Shown here: positions 45,929 to 54,490 of the stretch, piece by piece
How positions within the stretch are numbered: position 1 is the first letter of the stretch
How the letters are laid out: every line of letters begins with the position of its first letter
NCBI GenBank assembly: GCA_021776825.1
Contig: JAJFFG010000122.1
Span: forward strand, 62,001 to 126,000
Length of the DNA stretch: 64,000 bases
Reading direction: 5' to 3'
DNA from: Planctomycetota bacterium
GTDB lineage: Bacteria; Planctomycetota; JAJSAM01; JAJVHW01
Made by a program: the position numbers and the translations under genes
The notes under the pieces: model-generated
The model's input: the letters and a program-made list of their open reading frames with translations, nothing else
Told to the model about the DNA's origin: nothing
The model's database searches: none

Positions 45929-46358
45929 GCCGCGATGGTATGCGGAGGCGGCCACGGACCGAATCCATCGGCGGCCGAGGGGGGTCTCAGCGGCGCCCTC
46001 GGCGGGGTCTCGACGGGGGCCTCAGGACACTTCATTCACATCCCCGCGGCGGATGTGGAAAGCGTGTGGAAAAGTGACCGATCGGCGCGAGTCGACACGA
46101 TCATCGCGCCGAAGTGGCGCAGACATGAAGGCGGAATGCCCTTCTGCTGTGGACGACAAGTCTCTTCCTACAAACGACTTCGGTTGGGCAGCAGAGGAGG
46201 CCCTGGCCAGAATGGCGAAATCTCCTCCGTTTCTTCTTGAAATCGATCGACGTCAGGAGCCGATTTGCGCCCCGAGGCCCTGGATGTGGAGAACCCGGGA
46301 GAAGGCGAATGCCGGAAACCCTTGAACGAGAAGGGAATAGGACACTCCGGAGGCTCGA
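45929..46358. other. 430-bp intergenic region with DnaA-box-like sites
   Basis: Less GC-rich than its neighbours. It contains TGTGGAAAA at 46065-46073, an exact match to the DnaA-box form TTWTNCACA on the other strand. Two one-mismatch relatives lie at 46054-46062 and 46285-46293, and a weaker one at 46148-46156. A 66-codon frame (46124-46325) reads protein-like but uses atypical codons and has no ribosome site, so I do not call it. The promoter of tmk-holB must lie in this gap. Confidence 0.45.
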
Positions 46359-49307
46359 CTACTCAGGTCGAATCCGGTCGCGCAGCTCCTGCGCGTCGCC
46401 GTTCTCGGGATCGGCGCTCAGCGCGTCATCCAGACTCCGGCGGGCCTCGTCCATCTGCCCCAGAAGGTGGAGCGTCTCGGCGTGCAGGAAGAGCAGTTCC
46501 GAGAGCTCCGGGCCATCGATCGGGAGCGGTCCGTCGGCCCCGAGATCCATCCGCGCCGTGGCGACGGCAAGGCGCCGCGCGAGCTCCGCGGGCGCGTAGT
46601 CCTTCTGCTCGAGAAGCAGCTCGCCGATACGCCCGTGGAGTTCCACGGTCGTCGACCGACTCACATTGCCGTGGGGCAACGGAACGACATCCCGGATCTC
46701 GAGCAGGGTCGCCAGCTCGGCTGCGGCTTCGCCCTGGTTGCGGTACCAGTCCGCGAGGCGCTGGCGCGTCGTGAAGTCGTCCTCGGCCACGTCCGCGTGC
46801 TCGCGGAGGAGCTGCATCGCCGGGCCCAGAGCGTCCTCGCCTTCGCCGAGCAGGAGCTTGGCCAGGAGCAGTCGTGGCGACGAGGGGCCGCTCACCGTGG
46901 GGAAGAGTTCGATCGACCGCCGGAGATGGGTCTTGGCCTCGCCGAAGTTGCCGGCCTTCGCCGACGCGTCGGCCAGCAGGATGCGCAGTTCGAAGAGCTC
47001 CACGCCGCCGGCGATGGCCTCCTCGGCGAACCGCTTGGCGGTGTCGGGGCGCTGCTGCCTCTGGGCGACCAGAGCCCGGATCGCAGGGATGCGAGCGTCC
47101 TCGGGGGCGATCTCGACCGCACGCGCGAGCGCCGAGAGGGCGTCCGTCGACTTGCCCTGAGCGAGCTGTCCCTGGGCAAACAGGAGCCAGCCGTCGAGGT
47201 CCTTCTTGTTCTTCCGCAGGTGACGTCGGAGCTTGCCGAGCTTGGACCGCGAGGGGCGCGGCATCACGGACAGCGGCGCGACGTACTCCTTGGCGAACGC
47301 GAGGAAGCGGGCATCGAACTCCTTCGGCTCGACGTTCAGCGCCTTCTTCACCACGGCTGGGGTGTGCAGCCCCTCGCCGTAGAGGCGCACCATCTCGCGC
47401 AGGCTGTCGAATCCGAAGTCACGCTCGATCAGCTCACACATGAGCCCGCCCTGGTAGTAGGCATAGAGCACGCGAGGGCCGCGGAACGCGCCATTGATGT
47501 TGGCCAGGGTCAGGACCTCGTCCGAAGCGATCGCGTCGATCAGATCGCGCTCCATCTCGCGATTCCACTGCGACGAGATCTTGCGCTCCTCGTAGACCGA
47601 GATGCCTTCGGTCAGCCAGCGCGGCACACGCCCCTTGCTGAGACCGAGCGTCACGACGTGCGCGAGTTCGTGGTGCAGCGTCCCGCGCCACCCGAATGCG
47701 CCCGGAGGGAGCGCCCGCGGCGAGTCGAGCGTCACCACGCGTCCGAAGCAGGCCCCGAGGGCCGGGAAACCGGGCAGCCCGATCGTGCGCGCCGCGAAGT
47801 CATCGGCCACATCGAACACCGACAGAAAGAGCGGCTTCTCCGGCGTGTAGTTCCAGCGCGCCTCGAGCTCACCGAGGGACCAGGTGACCCCGTCGCGGAG
47901 CAGCGGGTAGTACGCGTCGTTCTCGACGGCCGGCAGTTTGATGACGACCGTCGGGTCTTCGTGCGCCGGGAACCGCTGCATCTTGTTGAAGAGCTTGACG
48001 AAGTTGGCGCGGAACACGTTGCGGAACAGATCGCCCTTCTCGGCGGCGAGCAGGTACTCCTCCGCCTTCGCGTCCTCGCCCATGTTCATCGCGTTGCGGC
48101 CGGCCAGGAAGTACGCATCGAAGTCCCGCTCGTCGACCTCGATCGCGCGCTCCGCCATCGCGAGCGCCTCGGCGAAGCGACGCTGCTCTTCGAGGATGCG
48201 GGCGAGCGAGCGGTACGCGACGGAGGCGAAGCGGTCGCGCTCGAGGATCGCCGCGACCTCGTTCTCGAAGGCCGCCTGGTCCAGCTTCAGGTAGTGGAAC
48301 GCCGCCTGCGCAGCGCGAGCGCCGCGCGCGTTCGGGTTGACCGCCAGCGCGGTATCCAGGTGCTTGCGTGCCCGTTCGTAGCGACCGTCACCGAGGTCCA
48401 TCTCGGCCAGATAGACGTACGCCGGGACGTACGCCGGGTTCTCGGCGATGGCACGTTCGGCATCCTTGCGCGCCGCGGGGCCGTCAAAGCGGAACGCCTT
48501 CTGCCGCGCCATCCCGAAGAGGGCGGGGGCGTAGTGGCTGTTCTTCTCAACGGCCTTCTTGAACCACTTCAGCGCGTCCTGGTCCTGATGCATCGCGAGG
48601 TACAGGTCGCCCAGCTCGACGAACGCATCGACGCGCTCAGGGCTGCGGTTCACGACCGGCTCGAGACGCGCCAGGATGCTGGCCGCACGAGGACGGAACT
48701 CGTCGCTCAGCCGGAAGATCCCCGCACGGGCCCGCGCCACGGCGATCAGCGTGTCGTCCGAGTCCTTCCCCGTGCTCTTCGCCCAGCGGGAGTTGATGTC
48801 CTTGTACTGGTCGAGGGCCTCGTCACGACGCCCCAGGTCCTCCATCGCGGCGCCGAGCAGTCGGCGCGCTGGCAGGTGTCCTTCGTCGACAGCGAGGGCG
48901 GCCTGGCACGAGGCCTCGGCCTCCTCGGTACGCCCGGCGAGGAGCAGCAGGTCTCCGCGACGGGCCAGCGCATCGGCGGAGGCATCGAACGGCGCGAGCA
49001 CCTCGAGCGCCTTGTCGAGTTTGCCGAGCTCGCGTCGGGACGCGGCGAGCAGTAGCGCCGCACGCTCGTTGGTCGGATCGGCCTTCACCGCTCGCCGCAG
49101 CTTGCGCTGAGCGGTCTCGTAGTCGCCGCGATCCATGAGCGGACCAACGAGTTCGACGATCTCGGCGGCCTCGGCACGCGCGTCGTCCTCGGCGGACGGC
49201 GCCGTGGCCGCGGGTTCCTCGTCCTGTGCGACGAGGCGTGGCGCACCCAGCAGGAGCGCGGCAGAGAGGGTCAGCGGGGCGAGAGCGGCCAGGGCAAGTC
49301 GGTTCAT
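46359..49307 (-). CDS. Secreted TPR protein with gluzincin metallopeptidase domain
   Basis: A 982-aa protein with a signal peptide (LALAALAPLTLSAALLLGAP). The N-terminal ~430 residues are tetratricopeptide-like repeats (for example LRRAVKADPTNERAALLLAA). A central domain near residues 470-680 contains the zinc site TLHHELAHVVTLGLS and the downstream ligand-type WLTEGISVYEE, matching the peptidase MA (gluzincin) family. A second TPR region fills the C-terminal 300 residues. It is an exported metallopeptidase flanked by scaffold repeats. The substrate is unknown. Confidence 0.85.
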   Translation of the reverse strand: MNRLALAALAPLTLSAALLLGAPRLVAQDEEPAATAPSAEDDARAEAAEIVELVGPLMDRGDYETAQRKLRRAVKADPTNERAALLLAASRRELGKLDKALEVLAPFDASADALARRGDLLLLAGRTEEAEASCQAALAVDEGHLPARRLLGAAMEDLGRRDEALDQYKDINSRWAKSTGKDSDDTLIAVARARAGIFRLSDEFRPRAASILARLEPVVNRSPERVDAFVELGDLYLAMHQDQDALKWFKKAVEKNSHYAPALFGMARQKAFRFDGPAARKDAERAIAENPAYVPAYVYLAEMDLGDGRYERARKHLDTALAVNPNARGARAAQAAFHYLKLDQAAFENEVAAILERDRFASVAYRSLARILEEQRRFAEALAMAERAIEVDERDFDAYFLAGRNAMNMGEDAKAEEYLLAAEKGDLFRNVFRANFVKLFNKMQRFPAHEDPTVVIKLPAVENDAYYPLLRDGVTWSLGELEARWNYTPEKPLFLSVFDVADDFAARTIGLPGFPALGACFGRVVTLDSPRALPPGAFGWRGTLHHELAHVVTLGLSKGRVPRWLTEGISVYEERKISSQWNREMERDLIDAIASDEVLTLANINGAFRGPRVLYAYYQGGLMCELIERDFGFDSLREMVRLYGEGLHTPAVVKKALNVEPKEFDARFLAFAKEYVAPLSVMPRPSRSKLGKLRRHLRKNKKDLDGWLLFAQGQLAQGKSTDALSALARAVEIAPEDARIPAIRALVAQRQQRPDTAKRFAEEAIAGGVELFELRILLADASAKAGNFGEAKTHLRRSIELFPTVSGPSSPRLLLAKLLLGEGEDALGPAMQLLREHADVAEDDFTTRQRLADWYRNQGEAAAELATLLEIRDVVPLPHGNVSRSTTVELHGRIGELLLEQKDYAPAELARRLAVATARMDLGADGPLPIDGPELSELLFLHAETLHLLGQMDEARRSLDDALSADPENGDAQELRDRIRPE

Positions 49308-49559
49308 ACCCTGATTCTACGCACGAGAGCAGCCTGGGGGGGCGGCCGGAAACCCGCGTGAGTGCCGGACGTGTCCGGGAGGCTCGGATGTCGTGACTTG
49401 CAGGCGAGTCGACTCTGTCGAGTCTCCGAGCCTGAGAGTTGCGGCAGACGGGTATCCCCGGGCGCGGTGCGGGTGCCGCATTTCGTCGCCGCATCGCGCC
49501 CAAGGCGTTGCCGGCGCCGCGGGGGTTTTCGGCCGGGCGCCGGGCGTTCCGCCGGGCGG

Positions 49560-50741
49560 TCAGAAAGTGAGAGAGCGAATCCGGCGTGCGGCGTCCCCGC
49601 ACTGCTCCATCGTCGGAACCAGCGCGAGTCGGACGTACCCCTCACCCGGGTCATCGGGTCCGCCGGCGGCCGCCGAGAGCCACGTACCAGGGGTCACGAC
49701 GAGGGCGATCGAGGGGTCGAGGAGCCGCTTCGCGAAGTCCTCGGCGGAGACGCCGTCAGGGACCCGCTGCCACACGTAGATCGTCGACGCGGGCCGACAC
49801 TCGGACAGGCCGGCAGCGACGAACGCGTCGCAGATGAGGTCGCGCTTCTGCGCGTACTCGGCTCGCATCGCGGCGGGGTGCTCCTCGTCGGCCAGGGCGA
49901 CGATCGAGGCGTCCTGCACGAAGCTGGGCGTACCGGAGTCGATGTTCGTCTTCAGCTTGCGGAAGATCGCGATCTCGTTCTCGCCGCCGACAACGTAGCC
50001 ACAGCGCCAGCCCGTCATGTTGGAGCGCTTGCTCATCGAGAAGAACGCGAGCGTGCCGTCCAGACCGGATTGGAGCGCCGATACAGGGGCCTCGTCACCG
50101 AAGTAGAGCTCGCTGTAGGCCTCGTCCGAGCAGAGCAGGATGTCCCGGCTCCGGCAGAGGTCGAGGGCCTCGTCGTAGAGCGCACGCGTGGCCAGCGCGC
50201 CCGTCGGGCTGTTCGGGTAGCAGAGCCAGAGCATGCGCGCGCGGTCGAGGACGTCATCGGGGATCGCCCCGAGGTCGGGCAAGAAGTCGGTCTCGGCGCG
50301 CAGCGGATAGCGGTGGTTCTCGCCCGACGCGAACATCGTCCCGCGCGTGTACGGCGGGTAGCCCGGATCGGGCGAGATCACGACATCGCCGGGATCGATG
50401 AACCCGAGCGGAGCGTGGAACACGGCCTCCTTGCTCCCGATGGTCGTTGTGACATGGCGCGCCGGATCGACGTCGACGTCGAAGCGGCGCCCCACCCACT
50501 CGGCGATGGCCGTCCGGAACGTCGGGGAGCCGATGTAACTCGGGTAACCGCTCGTCGCGTGACGATCCACCGCAGCCTGTGCCTCCCGGCGTACGACGTC
50601 GGGCGTCGGCGCCCGCGGGTCCCCCACCCCGAAGTCGATGACGTCGGCGCCGCTCTGCTTCAGCTCGGTGACCAAGCGGTCGACCTCGGCGAACGCGTAC
50701 CCGCCAATCGAGGCGATCCTCTGGGACGGACGAATGCTCAT
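49560..50741 (-). CDS. PLP-dependent aminotransferase (DapL/DapC-like)
   Basis: Class I/II fold-type I aminotransferase of 393 aa, ATG 50741 behind AAGGAG. Family marks are DFGVGDPRAPTPD, YPSYIGSPTFRTAIAEWVG, CYPNSPTGALA and ILLCSDEAYSELYF; the PLP lysine is in FFSMSKRSNMTGWRCG. Sequence style is that of LL-diaminopimelate or succinyl-diaminopimelate aminotransferases. It is the last gene of MATE-WYL-WYL-aminotransferase, ten bases after the WYL gene. The substrate is not certain. Confidence 0.88.
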   Translation of the reverse strand: MSIRPSQRIASIGGYAFAEVDRLVTELKQSGADVIDFGVGDPRAPTPDVVRREAQAAVDRHATSGYPSYIGSPTFRTAIAEWVGRRFDVDVDPARHVTTTIGSKEAVFHAPLGFIDPGDVVISPDPGYPPYTRGTMFASGENHRYPLRAETDFLPDLGAIPDDVLDRARMLWLCYPNSPTGALATRALYDEALDLCRSRDILLCSDEAYSELYFGDEAPVSALQSGLDGTLAFFSMSKRSNMTGWRCGYVVGGENEIAIFRKLKTNIDSGTPSFVQDASIVALADEEHPAAMRAEYAQKRDLICDAFVAAGLSECRPASTIYVWQRVPDGVSAEDFAKRLLDPSIALVVTPGTWLSAAAGGPDDPGEGYVRLALVPTMEQCGDAARRIRSLTF

Positions 50742-50751
50742 CGTCGCTCCT

Positions 50752-51741
50752 TCAGGCCGTCGGCGACGGCTGGTCGTACGCGTCGAGGATGCGGCGGCAG
50801 GCTTCGGCCACCTTCTCACGCAGTTCGGGCGGCTCCAGAACCTCGGCGTCGGTCCCGTACTGCAGGAGCCACTCGAGGAAGAGAACGTCCGAGCGAACCG
50901 GCACGCGTGCGAGCACGGCGCCGTCGGCCAGTTCGGTCACGTCCCGTCGCGGCAGCTCGTCGCGCGCGTAGCGTGCCCCCATCCCGCGGAAGAGCACGCG
51001 GGCGCTCTGTCGACCGGGCGACGGCGTGAAGTCGGAGGCGTCGCTCCACTTCTGAACGTCGAAGTCGAGCGGGATCTCGTACTCGCTGTCGAGCAGTTCC
51101 GCCTCACGGATGCGATCCACACGAAACGTGATCACCTTGTTGCGACGCGAGTCGTGGGCGACGACGTACCAGTCGCCACCGAACTCGGTCATTCCGTAGG
51201 GCTGGATCGTGCGCTCGGACGTAGCTGCGCGATGCGCCGACCAGTACGTGATCCGCAGCTCGCGACAGTGCGACATGGCTGCTCGGAGCTGCGTGATGCG
51301 CCCCCCGGCCGCCTTCGCACCGACACGGAACGTACGCTCGGCGCGTTCGAGCTCCGACTTGGCCTCCGGACTCAGCGCGGCGCGGATCTTCTCGCGCAGA
51401 CCGCGCACCGCGTCGCGGTACGGGTGCTCCCGCACATCGAGACGACGCAGCGCCATCAGGAGCGCGAGCGCCTCGGCGACGACGAGTCGCACCGGCCGCT
51501 CGAACTGGTCGGCGAAGCGGATGTAGACGCGGCCGTTCTCGATCCAGAGGGAGACGTAGTTGTTCGGGGAGTACGGCGGGACGCCGCACATCATCACGAG
51601 GCTCGTGAGCTCCTCGCGGATGCGCTCCTCGGAGAGGCCCGTCCGCTCGGACAGCTCGTCGAGGGTCATGCCCTGATGACTCTGGATCAGCGGGATGATT
51701 GTCAGCGCGTGTCGCACGCCCGCGTAGGGATCACGGCTCAT
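50752..51741 (-). CDS. WYL-domain transcriptional regulator (PafC-like)
   Basis: A 329-aa regulator. The N-terminal winged helix shows IIPLIQSHQGMTLDELSERT and a second helix SEERIREELTSL. The WYL domain carries RTIQPYGMTEFGGDWYVVAH and the ligand arginine in FRVDRIREAELLDSEYE. A C-terminal WCX-like extension follows. The start ATG 51741 overlaps the upstream WYL gene by four bases. PafBC pairs activate the DNA-damage response in actinobacteria by sensing single-stranded DNA; whether this holds here is inference. Confidence 0.88.
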   Translation of the reverse strand: MSRDPYAGVRHALTIIPLIQSHQGMTLDELSERTGLSEERIREELTSLVMMCGVPPYSPNNYVSLWIENGRVYIRFADQFERPVRLVVAEALALLMALRRLDVREHPYRDAVRGLREKIRAALSPEAKSELERAERTFRVGAKAAGGRITQLRAAMSHCRELRITYWSAHRAATSERTIQPYGMTEFGGDWYVVAHDSRRNKVITFRVDRIREAELLDSEYEIPLDFDVQKWSDASDFTPSPGRQSARVLFRGMGARYARDELPRRDVTELADGAVLARVPVRSDVLFLEWLLQYGTDAEVLEPPELREKVAEACRRILDAYDQPSPTA

Positions 51742-52886
51742 CGCGAGCCGCCCTTGCGCCGAGTGGAACGTCGCTTGTCGCCGGGGGCCTCGCTCGGTGT
51801 GCCGGTATGTCGATCGAGGATGGCGCTGTACTTCGCTCGGGCTTCCTCGACCAGATCGGGCGGCGAGACCACGCGCGCGCGGTCGAGTTGGCGCGCGACG
51901 AAGCGGAGAACGGCATGGCGATCGTCCGAGTCGACCGAGAGCAGCGCTCCACCGGACGGCAACTCGCGCAGAGTCCACCCCTCGCGCAGGCCGCTCGAGA
52001 ACATGAACGCGACCTCCGGCCGGAGCTCGATGTCGACGCGCTCCTCGGCGCCGCTGCCCCCGAACTGGAACGCCGGGCGACCCACGTAGCTCGCGACGTC
52101 GAAGTCGTCGGGCACAGCGAACGGTTTCCCGGCCCGCAACTTCACGCGGCCGCGAACGCGATCGACCTTGAACTGCCGCACGGCCTCGCGGTGACGGTCG
52201 AACCCGACCACGTACCACGTGCTGCCATGCCAGCCCATCCCGTAGGCCTCGATCTCGCGCTCGCCCACTTCACCTCGGCGCACGCTGTAGTAGCGGAACT
52301 TCACGGCCTGACGTCGCACCACGGCGTCGGTCAGGACCTCGAGATTGGCCGCGAGCTCGGGCGGCCCCTTGCGCGTGCGCACGCCAAGCCGGTGCTGCTC
52401 GGTGACCGACGACGCAGCCGCGCCGCTGAGCGGGCTGTCCACGACGACCTTGCGCAGTGCGCTGCGCAGCGGCGCCGCGAGCGGGTCCTCGGGGGAACTC
52501 ATGGCATAGCGATGGACGACGGCAAGCGCCGCTGCCTCCTCGAGGTTCAGGTGCACCTCGGGCAGGAAGTACTGCTCGCGCGGGATGCGATACCCGTCGT
52601 GACCGTGCTCGTCCATCGCCTCGTAGACGATCGGCACGCCCAGCGCGCGCAGTTCCGCCTTGTCGCGGTCGAAGCGCTTCTCGAGCGCCTCGGGGCTGGC
52701 ATCGTCGTCGTACCCGGCGACCCGTCCCTTGATCAGCGAGAACGGCACCGCAGTGCGCGAACTGAGCAGGAACGCCACCAGGTTGAGGAGGCGTTCGGGC
52801 TTCGTGATCCGCGCCGGGGCCGCACCGGTCGCCCGGGGCCCGCCGGCGGCGGAGCGTCTTGGTCCTGTCTTCCCTTGTGAGCCCAC
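51738..52886 (-). CDS. WYL-domain transcriptional regulator (PafB-like)
   Basis: A 382-aa regulator beginning with GTG 52886, one base after the MATE stop. An N-terminal winged helix (RLLNLVAFLLSSRTAVPFSL) is followed by a WYL core, REIEAYGMGWHGSTWYVVGF and FKVDRVRGRVKLRAGKPF, then a C-terminal extension. It pairs with the following WYL gene through an ATGA overlap, the PafB-PafC arrangement. The basic tail RRSTRRKGGSR is notable. Confidence 0.88.
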   Translation of the reverse strand: MGSQGKTGPRRSAAGGPRATGAAPARITKPERLLNLVAFLLSSRTAVPFSLIKGRVAGYDDDASPEALEKRFDRDKAELRALGVPIVYEAMDEHGHDGYRIPREQYFLPEVHLNLEEAAALAVVHRYAMSSPEDPLAAPLRSALRKVVVDSPLSGAAASSVTEQHRLGVRTRKGPPELAANLEVLTDAVVRRQAVKFRYYSVRRGEVGEREIEAYGMGWHGSTWYVVGFDRHREAVRQFKVDRVRGRVKLRAGKPFAVPDDFDVASYVGRPAFQFGGSGAEERVDIELRPEVAFMFSSGLREGWTLRELPSGGALLSVDSDDRHAVLRFVARQLDRARVVSPPDLVEEARAKYSAILDRHTGTPSEAPGDKRRSTRRKGGSR

Positions 52887-52887
52887 G

Positions 52888-54318
52888 TCAGCCCGATCGG
52901 GTCCGTTGCTGTCTCTTGCGTTGCAATCTCTTGCGTTCCCACCAGCCCTTGCGGAAGACGAGGTAGTAGACCAGCGCGAGGAGCCATTGCGAAACCACGA
53001 TCGCCCACCAGGCGCCCTCTGTGCCGAGGTCCGTCTTCACGAGCCACATCGCGAGGGGTACCTGGACGACCAGTAGCCCGATCGTGTCGATCAACAGCGG
53101 AGTCTTCACGCTCCCCGCCCCGTTCAGTCCGTGGACCCAGACGATCGACAGCGCGTACGCGGGATACGAGAACGCCGACACGCGCAGGAACCTGGCGCCG
53201 TGTTCCACCGTGCCAGCGACCTCCTCGGTCGCGGAGAGGCTGAAGAGCCGGATCAGGTCCTCCGCGAAGATGAAGTAGACCACCGCCATCAGGGTCATCG
53301 TCGCCACGTTGAGCGCGGCGGATTGTGCGGTCAGCAGACGCGCGGCCTTGATGCGGCCCTGGACGAGCCGCTGACCCAGAAGGGCGGCGCACGCCGAACC
53401 CCAGCCGAGTCCCGCGAAGACCGTCAGGGTCTCGAGGCGCGTGCCGATCCCGTACGCGGCCTTCACGGCGGCACCGGCCGGCGCGACGACGAGTAGGAGC
53501 AGCAGCATCGCCGCCATCCGCACCGTCCACTGCAGCGCGACAGGCAGCCCGAACGCCGTGATCTGGGTGAGGAAGCGCAGACGTGGCCGCCACCCACCCA
53601 GCCCGATTCGAATCGCTGGATGCGCTCGCGCGAGAACGAACAGCCCCAGCACCACCGACATCAACCGAGCTGCGACCGTCGCCCATGCCGCACCGGACGC
53701 ACCGAGCTCCGGGAAGCCCCACGTTCCGAAGATCAGCGCGTAGTTGCCCACGATGTTGCCGAAGTTCGAGAGGAGCAGCAGGACCATCGGCCATATGCCG
53801 AGCGCGATGGCGCGCATGTTGGACGTGATCTGCATGAGCAGGAAGCCGGTCACGGCTCCATGGCTCATGATGAGGAAGTACTCCTCGGCAACGTCTCGCT
53901 CGAGCCCGGCGCTGACCTCGAATGCGTCGACGATCGGCCCGGACAGGAGACCGGGGATCACTCCGAGCAGCACCGAGAAGAGCAGGCACAGGAGCAGCGC
54001 CTGGCGGGACGCCTGGTTGGCCCGGCGCATGTTCCCGGCACCGAAGTGCTGTGCGATGACGGCCACGGAGCCGTTGCAGATGCCGTTGACGAACACGAGC
54101 GGCACCGTCACGAGCAGCGACGCGATCGTGACACCGGAGATCGTCAGTTCCGCGCGGACCGGGTCGCTCTCGTATGCACCGACCATGGCGAGGTCGATGA
54201 TGTTGAAGAACGCGTGCCCACCCATGCCGGCGACGAGAGGCAGCCCGAGCCGCAGCACGGACCAGAGGGAGCTCCTCTCGTCCGGCGCGGGGGATGGGCT
54301 CTCGGTCTGGTCGCTCAT
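52888..54318 (-). CDS. MATE-family multidrug/cation exporter
   Basis: A 476-aa integral membrane protein with about twelve helices. The start ATG 54318 is followed by a short Ser/Pro/Glu-rich end and LPLVAGMGGHAFFNIIDLAM, typical MATE entry. VFVNGICNGSVAVIAQHFGA matches the family's second helix/loop. Cation-coupled efflux of drugs or metabolites is expected. It leads an operon with two WYL regulators and an aminotransferase. The upstream gap (54319-54490) is likely its promoter. Confidence 0.92.
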   Translation of the reverse strand: MSDQTESPSPAPDERSSLWSVLRLGLPLVAGMGGHAFFNIIDLAMVGAYESDPVRAELTISGVTIASLLVTVPLVFVNGICNGSVAVIAQHFGAGNMRRANQASRQALLLCLLFSVLLGVIPGLLSGPIVDAFEVSAGLERDVAEEYFLIMSHGAVTGFLLMQITSNMRAIALGIWPMVLLLLSNFGNIVGNYALIFGTWGFPELGASGAAWATVAARLMSVVLGLFVLARAHPAIRIGLGGWRPRLRFLTQITAFGLPVALQWTVRMAAMLLLLLVVAPAGAAVKAAYGIGTRLETLTVFAGLGWGSACAALLGQRLVQGRIKAARLLTAQSAALNVATMTLMAVVYFIFAEDLIRLFSLSATEEVAGTVEHGARFLRVSAFSYPAYALSIVWVHGLNGAGSVKTPLLIDTIGLLVVQVPLAMWLVKTDLGTEGAWWAIVVSQWLLALVYYLVFRKGWWERKRLQRKRQQRTRSG

Positions 54319-54490
54319 GCTCTCCCCGAGCGCCGAACGGGCGCGCTCCTGACGACGGCGCCGAGGAGCGGGCAGCCCCGCGTACGACGAAGCGGGCGAT
54401 TCGACGCGCGTGGCGACAGGGGGTCAACGAAATCGCAGCGCGCGCTGCAGAGAGAGGCGCGCAGAGAGTCGCGTCGCCGGGCCGGCCGAA

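Noticed and set aside
46124-46325. A 66-codon plus-strand frame in the tmk upstream gap
   Set aside because: Protein-like in parts, but codon use is unlike the neighbourhood and there is no ribosome site; kept only as a note on the spacer.
46467-49055. An 862-codon plus-strand frame opposite the TPR metallopeptidase
   Set aside because: Antisense shadow typical of high-GC genes; composition is Arg/Leu/Val/Asp-heavy without any domain, and the minus strand holds a clear signal peptide and motifs.
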